From assembly GCA_937894055.1 (NCBI GenBank), contig CALDHQ010000104.1:1-9635 (forward strand): 9,635 nt of DNA, given 5' to 3'. Both the position numbers and the translations under genes were made by a program. The stretch comes from an uncultured Polymorphobacter sp. (GTDB taxonomy: Bacteria > Pseudomonadota > Alphaproteobacteria > Sphingomonadales > Sphingomonadaceae). The notes beneath the pieces were generated by a model. It searched no databases, was not told where the DNA came from, and saw only the letters and a list, made by a program, of their open reading frames with translations. Below, piece by piece: positions 1 through 8,518 of the stretch (the first letter of the stretch is position 1; each line of letters begins with the position of its first letter).

Positions 1-762
1 GCGGCGGTTGTCCCAGATCAGCAGCGTGTCGGCCGACCATTTGTGGCGGTAGATGAATTGCGGCTGGGTGATGTGCTTGAACAGGAAACCGAGGATGGCG
101 TAGCCCTCGTCCTGCGTCATGCCCTCCAGCCCGATGGTGTAGGTCGGCGAGCAGAAAAGCGCCTTTTTACCCGTCACCGGATGGACGCGAACCAGCGGGT
201 GGAGCTGCGTCGCTTCGGCGGCCTCGCCGGTGATGATCTGCATCGTGCGCGTGCCGGTTTCCTTGGCATAGGCGCCGTTGCGGCCATAGGGCAGCTTGGC
301 CGAATGGACGGCGTTTAGGCCCTCGCACAGCACCTGCATCGCCGGTGACAGCGCCGCAAACGCCGCGGTGCAATCGGCGAACAGCGTGTCGCCGCCGACC
401 GGCGGGATGACCTTCGAATGCAGGATGGTGGCGGCCGGCGGGGTGGCCTGAAAGCTCCAGTCCGAATGCCAGCCGCTGCCGAAATTGGGCGCGGTTTCGT
501 GCGGCTCGCGGCGCAGTTCGAGGATGTGCGCATGGCCCGCCATCGGCTTGACGAACGGGTCTTCGCCAAAGTTGCCGAGCGCCAGCGTGAACGCCTCCTG
601 CTGCTCAAGACTAAGCGGCTGGTCGGGAAAGGCCAGCACGCCGTGCGCGGCCCAGGCGGCGAGGACTTCGGCCTTGGTCGCGGCGTCGAGCGGCTTCGAC
701 AGGTCGAGCCCGGTGACATGCGCGCCGAACCCCGACGGCTGCGGTGTGACGTTGATCGGCAT
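1..762 (-). CDS. TauD/TfdA-family Fe(II)/2-oxoglutarate dioxygenase (3' end outside window)
   Basis: Cytoplasmic non-haem iron dioxygenase that would hydroxylate a small substrate using 2-oxoglutarate and O2. In the characterised TauD and AtsK branches, hydroxylation next to sulfur releases sulfite from taurine or cleaves alkyl sulfate esters. I translated 254 residues from ATG 762. The iron-binding HxD is in GWHSDWSF (His99, Asp101). A 2-oxoglutarate-side block LHPLVRVHPVTGKKALF lies near 187-203, and the reading frame leaves the window at LLIWDNRR, just before the expected distal His. Family members are about 280-300 residues, so roughly 30-45 are missing. The start is supported by AAGGAGG six bases upstream. 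It is the last visible gene of the monooxygenase-exporter-dioxygenase operon. The family call is firm. The substrate is not: the exporter next door favours a sulfur compound, but many TauD homologues act on other acids. Confidence 0.93.
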   Translation of the reverse strand, partial: MPINVTPQPSGFGAHVTGLDLSKPLDAATKAEVLAAWAAHGVLAFPDQPLSLEQQEAFTLALGNFGEDPFVKPMAGHAHILELRREPHETAPNFGSGWHSDWSFQATPPAATILHSKVIPPVGGDTLFADCTAAFAALSPAMQVLCEGLNAVHSAKLPYGRNGAYAKETGTRTMQIITGEAAEATQLHPLVRVHPVTGKKALFCSPTYTIGLEGMTQDEGYAILGFLFKHITQPQFIYRHKWSADTLLIWDNRR

Positions 763-775
763 GGACGCCTCCTTA
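763..775 (-). promoter_or_regulatory. Ribosome binding site of the dioxygenase, overlapping the exporter stop codon
   Basis: Read on the minus strand, the exporter's TAA stop (775-773) forms the first bases of TAAGGAGG. The near-perfect Shine-Dalgarno AAGGAGG occupies 774-768 and lies six bases before ATG 762. A ribosome finishing the exporter would therefore sit on the initiation site of the dioxygenase. This suggests translational coupling and fixes the dioxygenase start. Confidence 0.8.
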
Positions 776-1882
776 CACCAGATATTTGACGGCGATCAGC
801 ACCAGCGCGCCGATCCATAGCGTTTCGGCGACCATCAGCCCGACGGGCTTCCAGCCGACCGCGGCGAGCGCCTTGAAGCTGGTCTTCATGCCGAGCGCCG
901 AAATCGCGGTGACGAGGCACCAGCGCGACAGCTCGCCGGCGAAATCGGCGACGGGTTTGGGCAGGAAACCGAGGCTGTTGATGACGACCAGCGCGACGAA
1001 ACCGATCAGGAAGGTCGGCAGCTTGGGCGCCGCGCCGCCGCTCGCGGGCGTGCCGCGCCGTACCAGCAGCGCGATCGAAAACACCACCGGCACCAGCATC
1101 GCGACGCGCAGCAGCTTGACATAGGTCGCGGTGTTGCCGGTTTCGTCCGAGATCGAATAGCCGGCGCCGACGACCTGCGCGACGTCGTGGATGGTGCCGC
1201 CGATGAAGATGCCGGCCTGGGTGTTGCTGAAGCCCAGCGCCGTCGACAGCAGCGGGTAGACGATCATCGCGATCGTCGACAGCGCCGTCACGGTGACGAC
1301 GGTCAGGATGGTATCGCGTTCGCTGTCGCGCGTCTTGGGCAGCACCGAGGCAACCGCGAGTGCCGCCGATGCGCCGCAAATCGCCACCGCGCCGCCGGTC
1401 AGCACGCCGAAATTGCGGCTGAGCCCGAGGCGTTTGGCGAGCAACGCGCCGAACAGGATGGTGGTGATGACGCCGGTGACGACGAGCAGGATCGGCCACG
1501 GCCCGAGGCTCATGATCTGTTCGGCGGTGATGCGCGCGCCGAGCAACGCGACGCCGACGCGCAATATGGCTTTCGACGAAAACTCGATGCCGGCGATGCA
1601 CGCGCCCTCCTCGTGGAGGAAGTGGAACGCCATGCCGAGCAGCAGCGCATAGAGCATCACCGGCGCGCTGTAGTGCGTCGACAGCCAGGTCGCGGCGATG
1701 CCGATGGTGGCGGCAACGATCAGCCCCGGATAGACGCGGCGCAGCGCGCCTTCATACGGGAAGCGGTCGGGCTTGACCGGCGCCGCTGGCGCCGGTGGCA
1801 ATCCCTCCATGGCGTCGAGCGACGCGAACAGCTGGTGCGCCGCCGCCGTATCGGTATCGAGATCGGTTATCCGGCCGGCCAT
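773..1882 (-). CDS. YeiH/UPF0324-family membrane protein, putative sulfate/sulfite exporter
   Basis: Polytopic inner-membrane protein of 369 residues, normal for the YeiH (UPF0324, COG2855) family. A soluble N-terminal stretch of about 48 residues rich in Ala and Pro is followed by roughly ten hydrophobic segments. Family-type motifs are LLGARIT (113-119), GGAVAICGASAALA (163-176), GGTIHDVAQVVGAG (228-241) and SALGMKTSFKAL (328-339). Members of this family have been proposed to export sulfate or sulfite in sulfonate-degrading operons, but direct transport data are thin. Start ATG 1882 has a GGGGG-type ribosome site four bases upstream. It begins 20 bases after the monooxygenase stop and its own stop overlaps the next gene's ribosome site, so it sits inside one operon. 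Pairing with a TauD-type enzyme is consistent with removing sulfur oxyanion from the cytoplasm, which is inference. Family assignment is strong, transported ion uncertain. Confidence 0.92.
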   Translation of the reverse strand: MAGRITDLDTDTAAAHQLFASLDAMEGLPPAPAAPVKPDRFPYEGALRRVYPGLIVAATIGIAATWLSTHYSAPVMLYALLLGMAFHFLHEEGACIAGIEFSSKAILRVGVALLGARITAEQIMSLGPWPILLVVTGVITTILFGALLAKRLGLSRNFGVLTGGAVAICGASAALAVASVLPKTRDSERDTILTVVTVTALSTIAMIVYPLLSTALGFSNTQAGIFIGGTIHDVAQVVGAGYSISDETGNTATYVKLLRVAMLVPVVFSIALLVRRGTPASGGAAPKLPTFLIGFVALVVINSLGFLPKPVADFAGELSRWCLVTAISALGMKTSFKALAAVGWKPVGLMVAETLWIGALVLIAVKYLV

Positions 1883-1902
1883 GTTACCCCCTGATCCGGC
1901 CC

Positions 1903-3690
<1,788 letters not shown>

Positions 3691-3852
3691 GTCGGACTCC
3701 CCAATGTCGTGTTCGCTATTTTCATCCCTGATAGACACATTTGCGCGACGCTGCCAAGCGACGTTGAACGCTGCCGGTGTCGCAGCAGTGATGCTGGACG
3801 CGGGCAGCGGATTTGGCGATAGTCCGCGCACGGATTCTGGGGAGTGGCAGTC
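3691..3852. promoter_or_regulatory. Divergent intergenic control region between monooxygenase operon and amidohydrolase
   Basis: This 162-base spacer separates two genes that start back to back, so it must hold both promoters. For the minus strand, a candidate -35 TTGGCA (3757-3752) and -10 TATCAG (3733-3728) are 18 bases apart, matching consensus at five and four of six positions. I see no convincing plus-strand promoter. The 7-mer CGCTGCC occurs at 3749-3755 and 3769-3775 as direct repeats 20 bases apart, and inverted at 3803-3809. An exact 8-base inverted pair (ACTCCCCA 3696-3703, TGGGGAGT 3838-3845) brackets the region; each arm is also the ribosome site of the gene it faces. No regulator gene lies in the window. 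Confidence 0.6.
3728..3757 (-). promoter_or_regulatory. Candidate sigma-70-type promoter of the monooxygenase operon
   Basis: On the minus strand TTGGCA (3757-3752) and TATCAG (3733-3728) are separated by 18 bases and lie about 40 bases before ATG 3690. The -35 box agrees with consensus at five of six positions and the -10 box at four. The direct CGCTGCC copy at 3749-3755 overlaps this -35 box, which would be a natural place for a repressor. Such matches arise by chance, so this is tentative. Confidence 0.3.
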
Positions 3853-5199
3853 ATGAAGCGCATGGGCGGCAAGCATATTCTGGTCGCGGCGGCACTGGCG
3901 CTGGCTGCACCTGCAGCGGCGGCCGAGCTGCCGGCGGCACTGGTCGCCAAGGTCGGCACGACAGTCGATGCCGACACGGCGCGACTGACGGCGATTTTCA
4001 AGGATTTGCACCAGCACCCCGAACTGGCATTCACCGAAACCCGCACCGCAGGGATCGTCGCCAAGGAACTGAAGGCGCTGGGTTTTGAGGTCACCACCGG
4101 CGTCGGCAAGACCGGCGTGGTCGGTGTGCTCAAGAACGGCGCGGGGCCGACCGTGTGGTTCCGCGCCGACATGGATGCCAACGGCGGCGTCCGCGAAACC
4201 ACCGGGCTGCCCTGGGCGGCGAAGGGCCCGCAGCGGCTCGCCGACGGCAGCGAAGTCGATGTCATGCACGCCTGCGGCCATGACGGCCATGTCACCTGGC
4301 TGCTCGGGCTGGCGAAGGCGATGGTGACGCTTAAAGCGGACTGGTCGGGGACGCTGGTGGTCTATGCGCAACCTGCGGAGGAAATCGGCATGGGCGCGCA
4401 GGCGATGGTCGATGACGGGCTGTGGACGCGCGGCTTCCCCAAGCCCGACTATGCGTTGAGCAGCCATGCCGTGCCCGGGCCGGTGGGCTTTGTCGCCAAT
4501 ACCGCCGGCGTCCGCATGGCGGGCACCGACCAGCTCGATATCGTGTTCAAGGGCAAGGGCGGGCATGGTTCGGCGCCCGAGCTGGCGATCGATCCGGTGG
4601 TGATGGCGGCGCAGGCGATCATGTCGTACCAGACGATCATCAGCCGCAATGTCGATCCGCAGTCGGCCGCGGTGCTGACCGTCGGCGCGGTGCAGGCCGG
4701 GCGCGACAACAACGTCATCCCGTCAACCGCCACGCTGATGCTCAACCTGCGCTGGCTGCAGCAGCCGGTGCGCGAACAGATGCTGACGCGCATCGACGAG
4801 GTCAACAAGGGCGTGGCGATTGCCGCCGGCATGGGGCCGGACGCAATGCCGACGCGGACTATGAAGGGCACCGCGCCGCCGCTGGTCAATGACGCCAAGC
4901 TGGTAGATGCGGTCAATCCGTCGCTGACCGAGCTGCTCGGTGCGGGGAAGGTTATCGGCAACTTCCCGACAGTGATGGGGTCGGAGGACTTCCAGGTGGC
5001 GTTCGAGCCGCTCGGCACGCCGTACGTGTTCCTGCTGATCGGCATCGCGCCGATGGACAAGTTCGCCGCCGCGCAAAAGGCGGGCCGGGCATTCCCCTTC
5101 GCCAACCACAACCCCGATTTCTTCATCGACTTGCCGGCGGTCGCGCTGGGCACGAAGATCGATACCGTCGCGGCACTGGCGCTGCTGGCGCAGAAATAG
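3853..5199 (+). CDS. Secreted M20-family amidohydrolase / metallo-carboxypeptidase
   Basis: Predicted exported zinc hydrolase of 448 residues that would cleave amide bonds such as those of N-acyl or N-aroyl amino acids. A signal peptide is clear: MKR start, hydrophobic HILVAAALALAAPAAAA, likely cut before Glu25. M20D-type motifs follow in order: HQHPELAF (53-60), RADMDA (104-109), HACGHDGH (139-146) with Cys141 and His143 as metal ligands, QPAEE (173-177) with the catalytic Glu pair, SSHAVPG (203-209), GKGGHGSAPE for the dimerisation domain (234-243), and GSEDF (376-380) with NHNPDF (418-423) supplying the last ligand. I chose ATG 3853 because GGGGAG lies eight bases upstream; the GTG at 3844 overlaps that site. 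It is alone on the plus strand, divergent from the monooxygenase operon, possibly sharing regulation. Substrate unknown; annotation as hippurate hydrolase or aminoacylase would be a guess. Confidence 0.93.
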   Translation: MKRMGGKHILVAAALALAAPAAAAELPAALVAKVGTTVDADTARLTAIFKDLHQHPELAFTETRTAGIVAKELKALGFEVTTGVGKTGVVGVLKNGAGPTVWFRADMDANGGVRETTGLPWAAKGPQRLADGSEVDVMHACGHDGHVTWLLGLAKAMVTLKADWSGTLVVYAQPAEEIGMGAQAMVDDGLWTRGFPKPDYALSSHAVPGPVGFVANTAGVRMAGTDQLDIVFKGKGGHGSAPELAIDPVVMAAQAIMSYQTIISRNVDPQSAAVLTVGAVQAGRDNNVIPSTATLMLNLRWLQQPVREQMLTRIDEVNKGVAIAAGMGPDAMPTRTMKGTAPPLVNDAKLVDAVNPSLTELLGAGKVIGNFPTVMGSEDFQVAFEPLGTPYVFLLIGIAPMDKFAAAQKAGRAFPFANHNPDFFIDLPAVALGTKIDTVAALALLAQK

Positions 5200-5277
5200 C
5201 CGCGCTGCAGCTCACGCCGCCGTTGTCCGGGACGGGAGCGCAGTCGCCTCTAGTATTGGTATAGCGGAGCCAGATGG
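5200..5277. other. Convergent spacer between amidohydrolase and alpha/beta hydrolase
   Basis: Two genes end facing each other across 78 bases. I see only weak symmetry: the palindrome GCTGCAGC just after the amidohydrolase stop, and AGCCA-GA-TGGCT at 5269-5280, which runs into the alpha/beta hydrolase stop codon. Neither is followed by a T-run, so no rho-independent terminator can be called. The GC-rich style of the amidohydrolase side gives way to AT-richer sequence after about 5250. Confidence 0.5.
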
Positions 5278-6228
5278 CTAGTCCGCTTGCAGGAACACAT
5301 TCACCGTTTCAGAAAGCTTCTTGTAACTCTGGAACAGGAATGCATGCCCGCCTTCATAAAACGCCAACCATGCGAAGGGAATTTGATTGGCGATGACGAC
5401 GGCGTTTTGGGGATTGTCGATGATGTCATCACGACCATCTGCAACCAAAACGGGCGCAGTGATGTTCTTCAAGTCATTGTAATTGCTATTATCGGCATTC
5501 CAAAGCGCTATGCGCGCACGAACCTGGCGCTGCTTTGTTTCTTCGGATACCACAAAATCGTTCGGGATGGTTCCGGCCGCTGCTGCCGATGTAATTCTGG
5601 CGTATACCAGCTTTGCAGCCGCTTTGCCTTCGGATGTATTCGGGAACAGCAGCTCGAAATTCTCCATCGGAGAAAGGCTTGGATTATTCAGCTCCTTCCC
5701 GACTTTTTCGGAAATGGCGATCTGATATTTTCCGCCCGGATTCGGGGCACATAGTATGACCTTATCGATCAGATCCGGGTGCCTGATCACGAGCTGCTGT
5801 CCAATCCGGGCGCCCATTGACCATGAGAATATGTTGACCTTCTTGAAGCCCAAAGCTTTGACCAGGCCAGCGGCATCGTCGGCCATCTGCGGGATCGTCG
5901 TGCGGTTGTCCTTGGTATCGGTCGACAGTCCAGCGCCGCGGTTATCGAAAATGATGAGCTGGTTGTTTTTGGACAATTCATCGAGAAGTGCCGGGTCCCA
6001 TGCGCTCATGGTGGCCGCATAGCCCATAATCAGAATCATCGGCTCGCCCTTACCTCTGAGGTAATAGGCCAGTTTCACATCATTGACCTGAGCGTACTTG
6101 ATCTCGGCCTTTTCTTGCGCTTGCGCCGCCGTGCCGAGGCACAGGGAGACACAAAGGGTCGCAATCGTTAGGTAAAGGCCGCGGGTCAAGCTGGCGGTTG
6201 CAGATTTCAGGGGGCTATTCAAGGGCAT
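5278..6228 (-). CDS. Secreted alpha/beta hydrolase, low GC
   Basis: Serine hydrolase of 316 residues, probably exported: a basic N-terminus, hydrophobic LYLTIATLCVSLCLG (18-32) and a cleavage-like AAQAQ before Glu39. The alpha/beta fold is seen from LIMGYAATMSAWD (66-78, oxyanion region), IIFDNRGAGLS (92-102), nucleophile elbow SWSMG (135-139) with Ser137, acid loop DGRDD (264-268, Asp268 most likely) and GGHAF with His295. The elbow begins with Ser rather than the usual Gly, which small-residue variants tolerate. Start ATG 6228 has AGGA seven bases upstream. Its base use differs sharply from the neighbours: two sampled 60-base stretches give 27 and 28 G+C, against 39 and 43 in the dehydrogenase genes. 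It is separated by 132 bases from the gene upstream on the same strand, so it is likely its own unit. It could be an esterase, lactonase or haloperoxidase-like enzyme. Confidence 0.92.
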   Translation of the reverse strand: MPLNSPLKSATASLTRGLYLTIATLCVSLCLGTAAQAQEKAEIKYAQVNDVKLAYYLRGKGEPMILIMGYAATMSAWDPALLDELSKNNQLIIFDNRGAGLSTDTKDNRTTIPQMADDAAGLVKALGFKKVNIFSWSMGARIGQQLVIRHPDLIDKVILCAPNPGGKYQIAISEKVGKELNNPSLSPMENFELLFPNTSEGKAAAKLVYARITSAAAAGTIPNDFVVSEETKQRQVRARIALWNADNSNYNDLKNITAPVLVADGRDDIIDNPQNAVVIANQIPFAWLAFYEGGHAFLFQSYKKLSETVNVFLQAD

Positions 6229-6360
6229 CTCAAGATCCTGCTCTGGATTGGTTTGCGCGGCTTGATATTGGCATTTCGTCGATCAAGCATGGGTTCGCTT
6301 CTCGCCTGCGTCAACGACCGCAACGGGTCGTTTGCTGATTGGCCATAGCCGCCAGCGCGG
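6229..6360. promoter_or_regulatory. Spacer upstream of the alpha/beta hydrolase, presumed promoter region
   Basis: This 132-base stretch lies between the stop of the glutathione-transferase-like gene and the start of the alpha/beta hydrolase, both on the minus strand. It contains a perfect hairpin at 6313-6332. A weak promoter candidate reads TTGACG (6314-6309) then CATGCT (6291-6286) with 17 bases between; the -35 matches five of six positions but the -10 only three. The -35 shares two bases with the hairpin arm. Composition is intermediate between the two flanking genes. Confidence 0.35.
6313..6332. repeat. Perfect 7-bp inverted repeat (hairpin)
   Basis: AACGACC and GGTCGTT form a perfect 7-base stem with a 6-base loop, 29 bases beyond the glutathione-transferase-like stop codon. 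On the minus strand no T-run follows, so it is not a classical intrinsic terminator; on the plus strand only three Ts follow. It could be a processing or rho-assisted 3' end, an operator, or one copy of a dispersed intergenic repeat. Confidence 0.55.
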
Positions 6361-7272
6361 TCAGCCCGCCGGGGTCAGGTGATAGCCGACGCGCGGGAAG
6401 TGGACGTTGACGGTGCCGGTTTCGGCCGAGCTGCGGGCGATGATGACGCGGTCGGGGGTGGCGGCGACCAGCGTGCCGGCGACCGGGTCGCGGCCATAGT
6501 CATCGGCGGACACATGCACCGCTGCGCCCGGCGACAGGCCGGAAACGTCGTGCGGGTCGTGCGCCGGCGGCGGCGCGGGGGTGGCGGCGCGGGCGATGGC
6601 GAGCGCCTCGGCGGGCGCCATTTCGCTGCGGGTGCCGTGGCCCAGTGCCTGCATGCGGCCGCGCCACGCCTGCACACCGCTGAATCCGGCGAGCAGCGTC
6701 GCTGCCACGTCGGGTACGGCGAGGCTGAGCCACCAGATGTTCATATAGGCGGCAACATCGCCCAGCGATGGGGTCGCGCCGCCGAGGAAGGGTTGCACCT
6801 TGACGCCCTGTTCGATCCACGCAGCTTGTGCCCGCCACTGCGCGCGCATGACGCCGGCGCCGGCCTTCATCGCGGCGACATCGAACGGGCGGCCCGACAG
6901 CTTTTCGCGGTCGGCCATGAAATCCGCCGGGGTCTTGTCGCCGAGCGCCGCGAACACTGCGGTGACGGTGGCCTGGAACCACAGCCGGTCGGCCCACAGG
7001 TTCACCGCCCAGTCGCCGGGGCGGACGATGGCGGGCGCCGGGTGGCGCGCCTCGATTTCGGCAATCGCCACCTGGCTGTCGCAATAGACGTCGGCGCCGA
7101 TCTGCAGCACCGGGATGCGGCGGTAGCCGCCGGTCAGCGGCGTCAGGTCGGGCTTGGGCATGATCACCGGCTGGACCACCGAGCGCCACGCCAGCCCCTT
7201 GATGCCGAAAACCGTGCGGACCTTTTCGGAAAACGGCGACACATCATACTGGTGCAGGATCAGGTCGGTCAT
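6361..7272 (-). CDS. Glutathione S-transferase-like protein with extra C-terminal domain
   Basis: Cytoplasmic protein of 303 residues. Residues 1-75 form a thioredoxin-like GST N-domain: strand LILHQYD, then SPFSEKVR (12-19) at the active-site position with serines, then RIPVLQ (52-57) carrying the cis-proline, then CDSQVAIAEIE (64-74) like the glutathione gamma-glutamyl contact. Residues 85-212 are helical, with LGGATPSLGDVAAY (163-176) matching the GST C-domain core. After a Pro/Ala linker (231-240) there is a strand-rich tail (245-300: GLSPGAAVHV, GTLVAATPDRVIIA, GTVNVHF) not found in classical 200-220-residue GSTs. Start ATG 7272 has GGAGA eight bases upstream. It starts 31 bases after the dehydrogenase stop, so it is probably co-transcribed. 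A role in conjugation, isomerisation or binding within fatty-acyl or steroid catabolism is possible, but the substrate is unknown. Confidence 0.88.
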   Translation of the reverse strand: MTDLILHQYDVSPFSEKVRTVFGIKGLAWRSVVQPVIMPKPDLTPLTGGYRRIPVLQIGADVYCDSQVAIAEIEARHPAPAIVRPGDWAVNLWADRLWFQATVTAVFAALGDKTPADFMADREKLSGRPFDVAAMKAGAGVMRAQWRAQAAWIEQGVKVQPFLGGATPSLGDVAAYMNIWWLSLAVPDVAATLLAGFSGVQAWRGRMQALGHGTRSEMAPAEALAIARAATPAPPPAHDPHDVSGLSPGAAVHVSADDYGRDPVAGTLVAATPDRVIIARSSAETGTVNVHFPRVGYHLTPAG

Positions 7273-7303
7273 GTCGCGGTTCTCCGGTTGTTTTGCGGGG
7301 CTG

Positions 7304-8503
7304 CTACTTCAGTCCCATCGCGGCGCGTGCGACGATGTTGTGCTGCACCTCGCTGCTGCCGCCGTAGATCGTGCAGGCGCGCAGGTTGAGGAACTTCGCC
7401 ACCGGGCGTGCGGCATAGTCGGGGCCGATCGGCGGGATGTTGCTCGACAGGTGCAGCGACTGGCGCTGGTCGGCGATGGCATAGTCGCCGAGCGCTTCGA
7501 CGCACAATTCGGATGCCGCCTGCTGCAGCGCGGTGCCGCTGAGCTTGAGCATCGACGCGACGATATCGCCGGGGTTGTTGCCGCCGGCCAGCGCCGTCAT
7601 GACGCGGTGTTCGGTGGCGGCTTGCGCGAGCATGTCGATTTCGAGCTCGGCGGTCTTGCGCTGGAACTGCGGGTCGTCCCACAGCGTCGCGCAATCGTCG
7701 CCGGGCTGCTGCGCGGCAATTTTCTTCGCGGCTTCGAGCATGCCCTGGGCAGAGGGCGCATAGGCGCCGCCGCGTTCGAATTCGAGCAGGTATTTGGCGA
7801 CATCCCAGCCCTTGTTCTCGTCGCCGATGCGGTTGGCGATGGGGATGCGGGCGTTGTCGTAGAAGGTCTGGTTGAGCTCGTGCTCGCCCGAAATCGAGAT
7901 GATCGGCCGCACCGAAATCCCCGGCGTCGACATCGGCGCGAGCAGGAAGGTGATGCCCTGCTGCGGCTTGCCTTCGGTCGAGGTCCGCACCAGCAGGAAG
8001 ATCCAGTTGGCGAAATGCGCGTGCGTCGTCCAGATTTTCGAGCCGTTGACGACATAGTCGTCACCGTCGACGACCGCCGCGGTGCGCAGGCTGGCGAGGT
8101 CCGACCCCGAGCCCGGCTCCGAAAAGCCCTGGCAGAAGTACAGCTCGCCCGACAGGATGCCGGGCAAGAAGAAGTCCTTCTGCGCCTGGGTGCCGAATTT
8201 CATCACCACCGGCGCGACCATCGCCAGCCCCTGCACCGCGAACGACGGCGTGTTGGCGGCGGTGCATTCGCTCATGAAGATGTGCTTTTGCACCGCATCC
8301 CAGCCGGTGCCGCCATATTCGACCGGCCATGACGGCGCGCCCCAGCCGCGGGCGTGCAGCGTGCGCTGCCACCATTGGCCGAGTTCGGGTTCGGCGAACA
8401 TGCCGGCCTGGCGCTGGTTGAGCTCACGCTTCGAGGCGGGATAGCTGGTGGCGAGAAAGTCGCGGACTTCGTCGCGGAAGGCGTTGTAATCGATGCTGGT
8501 CAT
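7304..8503 (-). CDS. Acyl-CoA dehydrogenase, alpha-type subunit of a likely heteromeric enzyme
   Basis: Flavoprotein of 399 residues expected to introduce a 2,3-double bond into an acyl-CoA. Typical blocks are MKFGTQAQKDFFLPGILSGE (101-120), CQGFSEPGSGSDLASLRT (124-141), GSKIWTTHAHFANW (154-167) and C-terminal IYGGSSEVQHNIVARA (379-394). The medium-chain-type catalytic Glu (YEG) is absent, as this reads YGG. LLEFERGG (239-246) places Glu243 where isovaleryl- and long-chain enzymes have their base. The FAD-contact motifs RxxFG and QxHGGxG are lost; the latter region reads CVEALGDYAI (334-343). Start ATG 8503 has GGGGAA six bases upstream, only 15 bases after the stop of the preceding dehydrogenase gene. 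This pattern matches subunits of alpha2beta2 dehydrogenases such as ChsE pairs of steroid side-chain degradation. The actual acyl substrate is not deducible. Confidence 0.94.
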   Translation of the reverse strand: MTSIDYNAFRDEVRDFLATSYPASKRELNQRQAGMFAEPELGQWWQRTLHARGWGAPSWPVEYGGTGWDAVQKHIFMSECTAANTPSFAVQGLAMVAPVVMKFGTQAQKDFFLPGILSGELYFCQGFSEPGSGSDLASLRTAAVVDGDDYVVNGSKIWTTHAHFANWIFLLVRTSTEGKPQQGITFLLAPMSTPGISVRPIISISGEHELNQTFYDNARIPIANRIGDENKGWDVAKYLLEFERGGAYAPSAQGMLEAAKKIAAQQPGDDCATLWDDPQFQRKTAELEIDMLAQAATEHRVMTALAGGNNPGDIVASMLKLSGTALQQAASELCVEALGDYAIADQRQSLHLSSNIPPIGPDYAARPVAKFLNLRACTIYGGSSEVQHNIVARAAMGLK

Positions 8504-8518
8504 GGCTGTTTCCCCGGT

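Noticed and set aside
315..1601. Minus-strand open frame (428 codons) overlapping the dioxygenase and exporter
   Set aside because: It is the +1-type shadow of two strong genes on the same strand; the peptide is an arginine-rich repeat-like string without motifs.
3844..3852. GTG at 3844 as the start of the amidohydrolase
   Set aside because: It lies within the GGGGAG ribosome site that serves ATG 3853, and the signal peptide begins naturally at MKR.
3691..4566. N-terminal extension of the monooxygenase frame (292 more residues on the minus strand)
   Set aside because: It lies antisense to the well-supported amidohydrolase, has shadow-type composition (many Arg, His, Ala), and ATG 3690 has a good ribosome site and family-like N-terminus.
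5200..5280. Rho-independent terminator between the convergent genes
   Set aside because: Only short symmetries (GCTGCAGC and AGCCA/TGGCT) without a T-run; not enough for a call.
5200..6360. Insertion sequence or transposon carrying the low-GC hydrolase
   Set aside because: I found no transposase remnant, no terminal inverted repeats and no flanking target duplication; acquisition without a visible mobile element is the more modest claim.
7154..8332. Plus-strand open frame (392 codons) opposite the acyl-CoA dehydrogenase
   Set aside because: Antisense shadow with the same Arg/Gly/Asp-rich composition and no family motifs.
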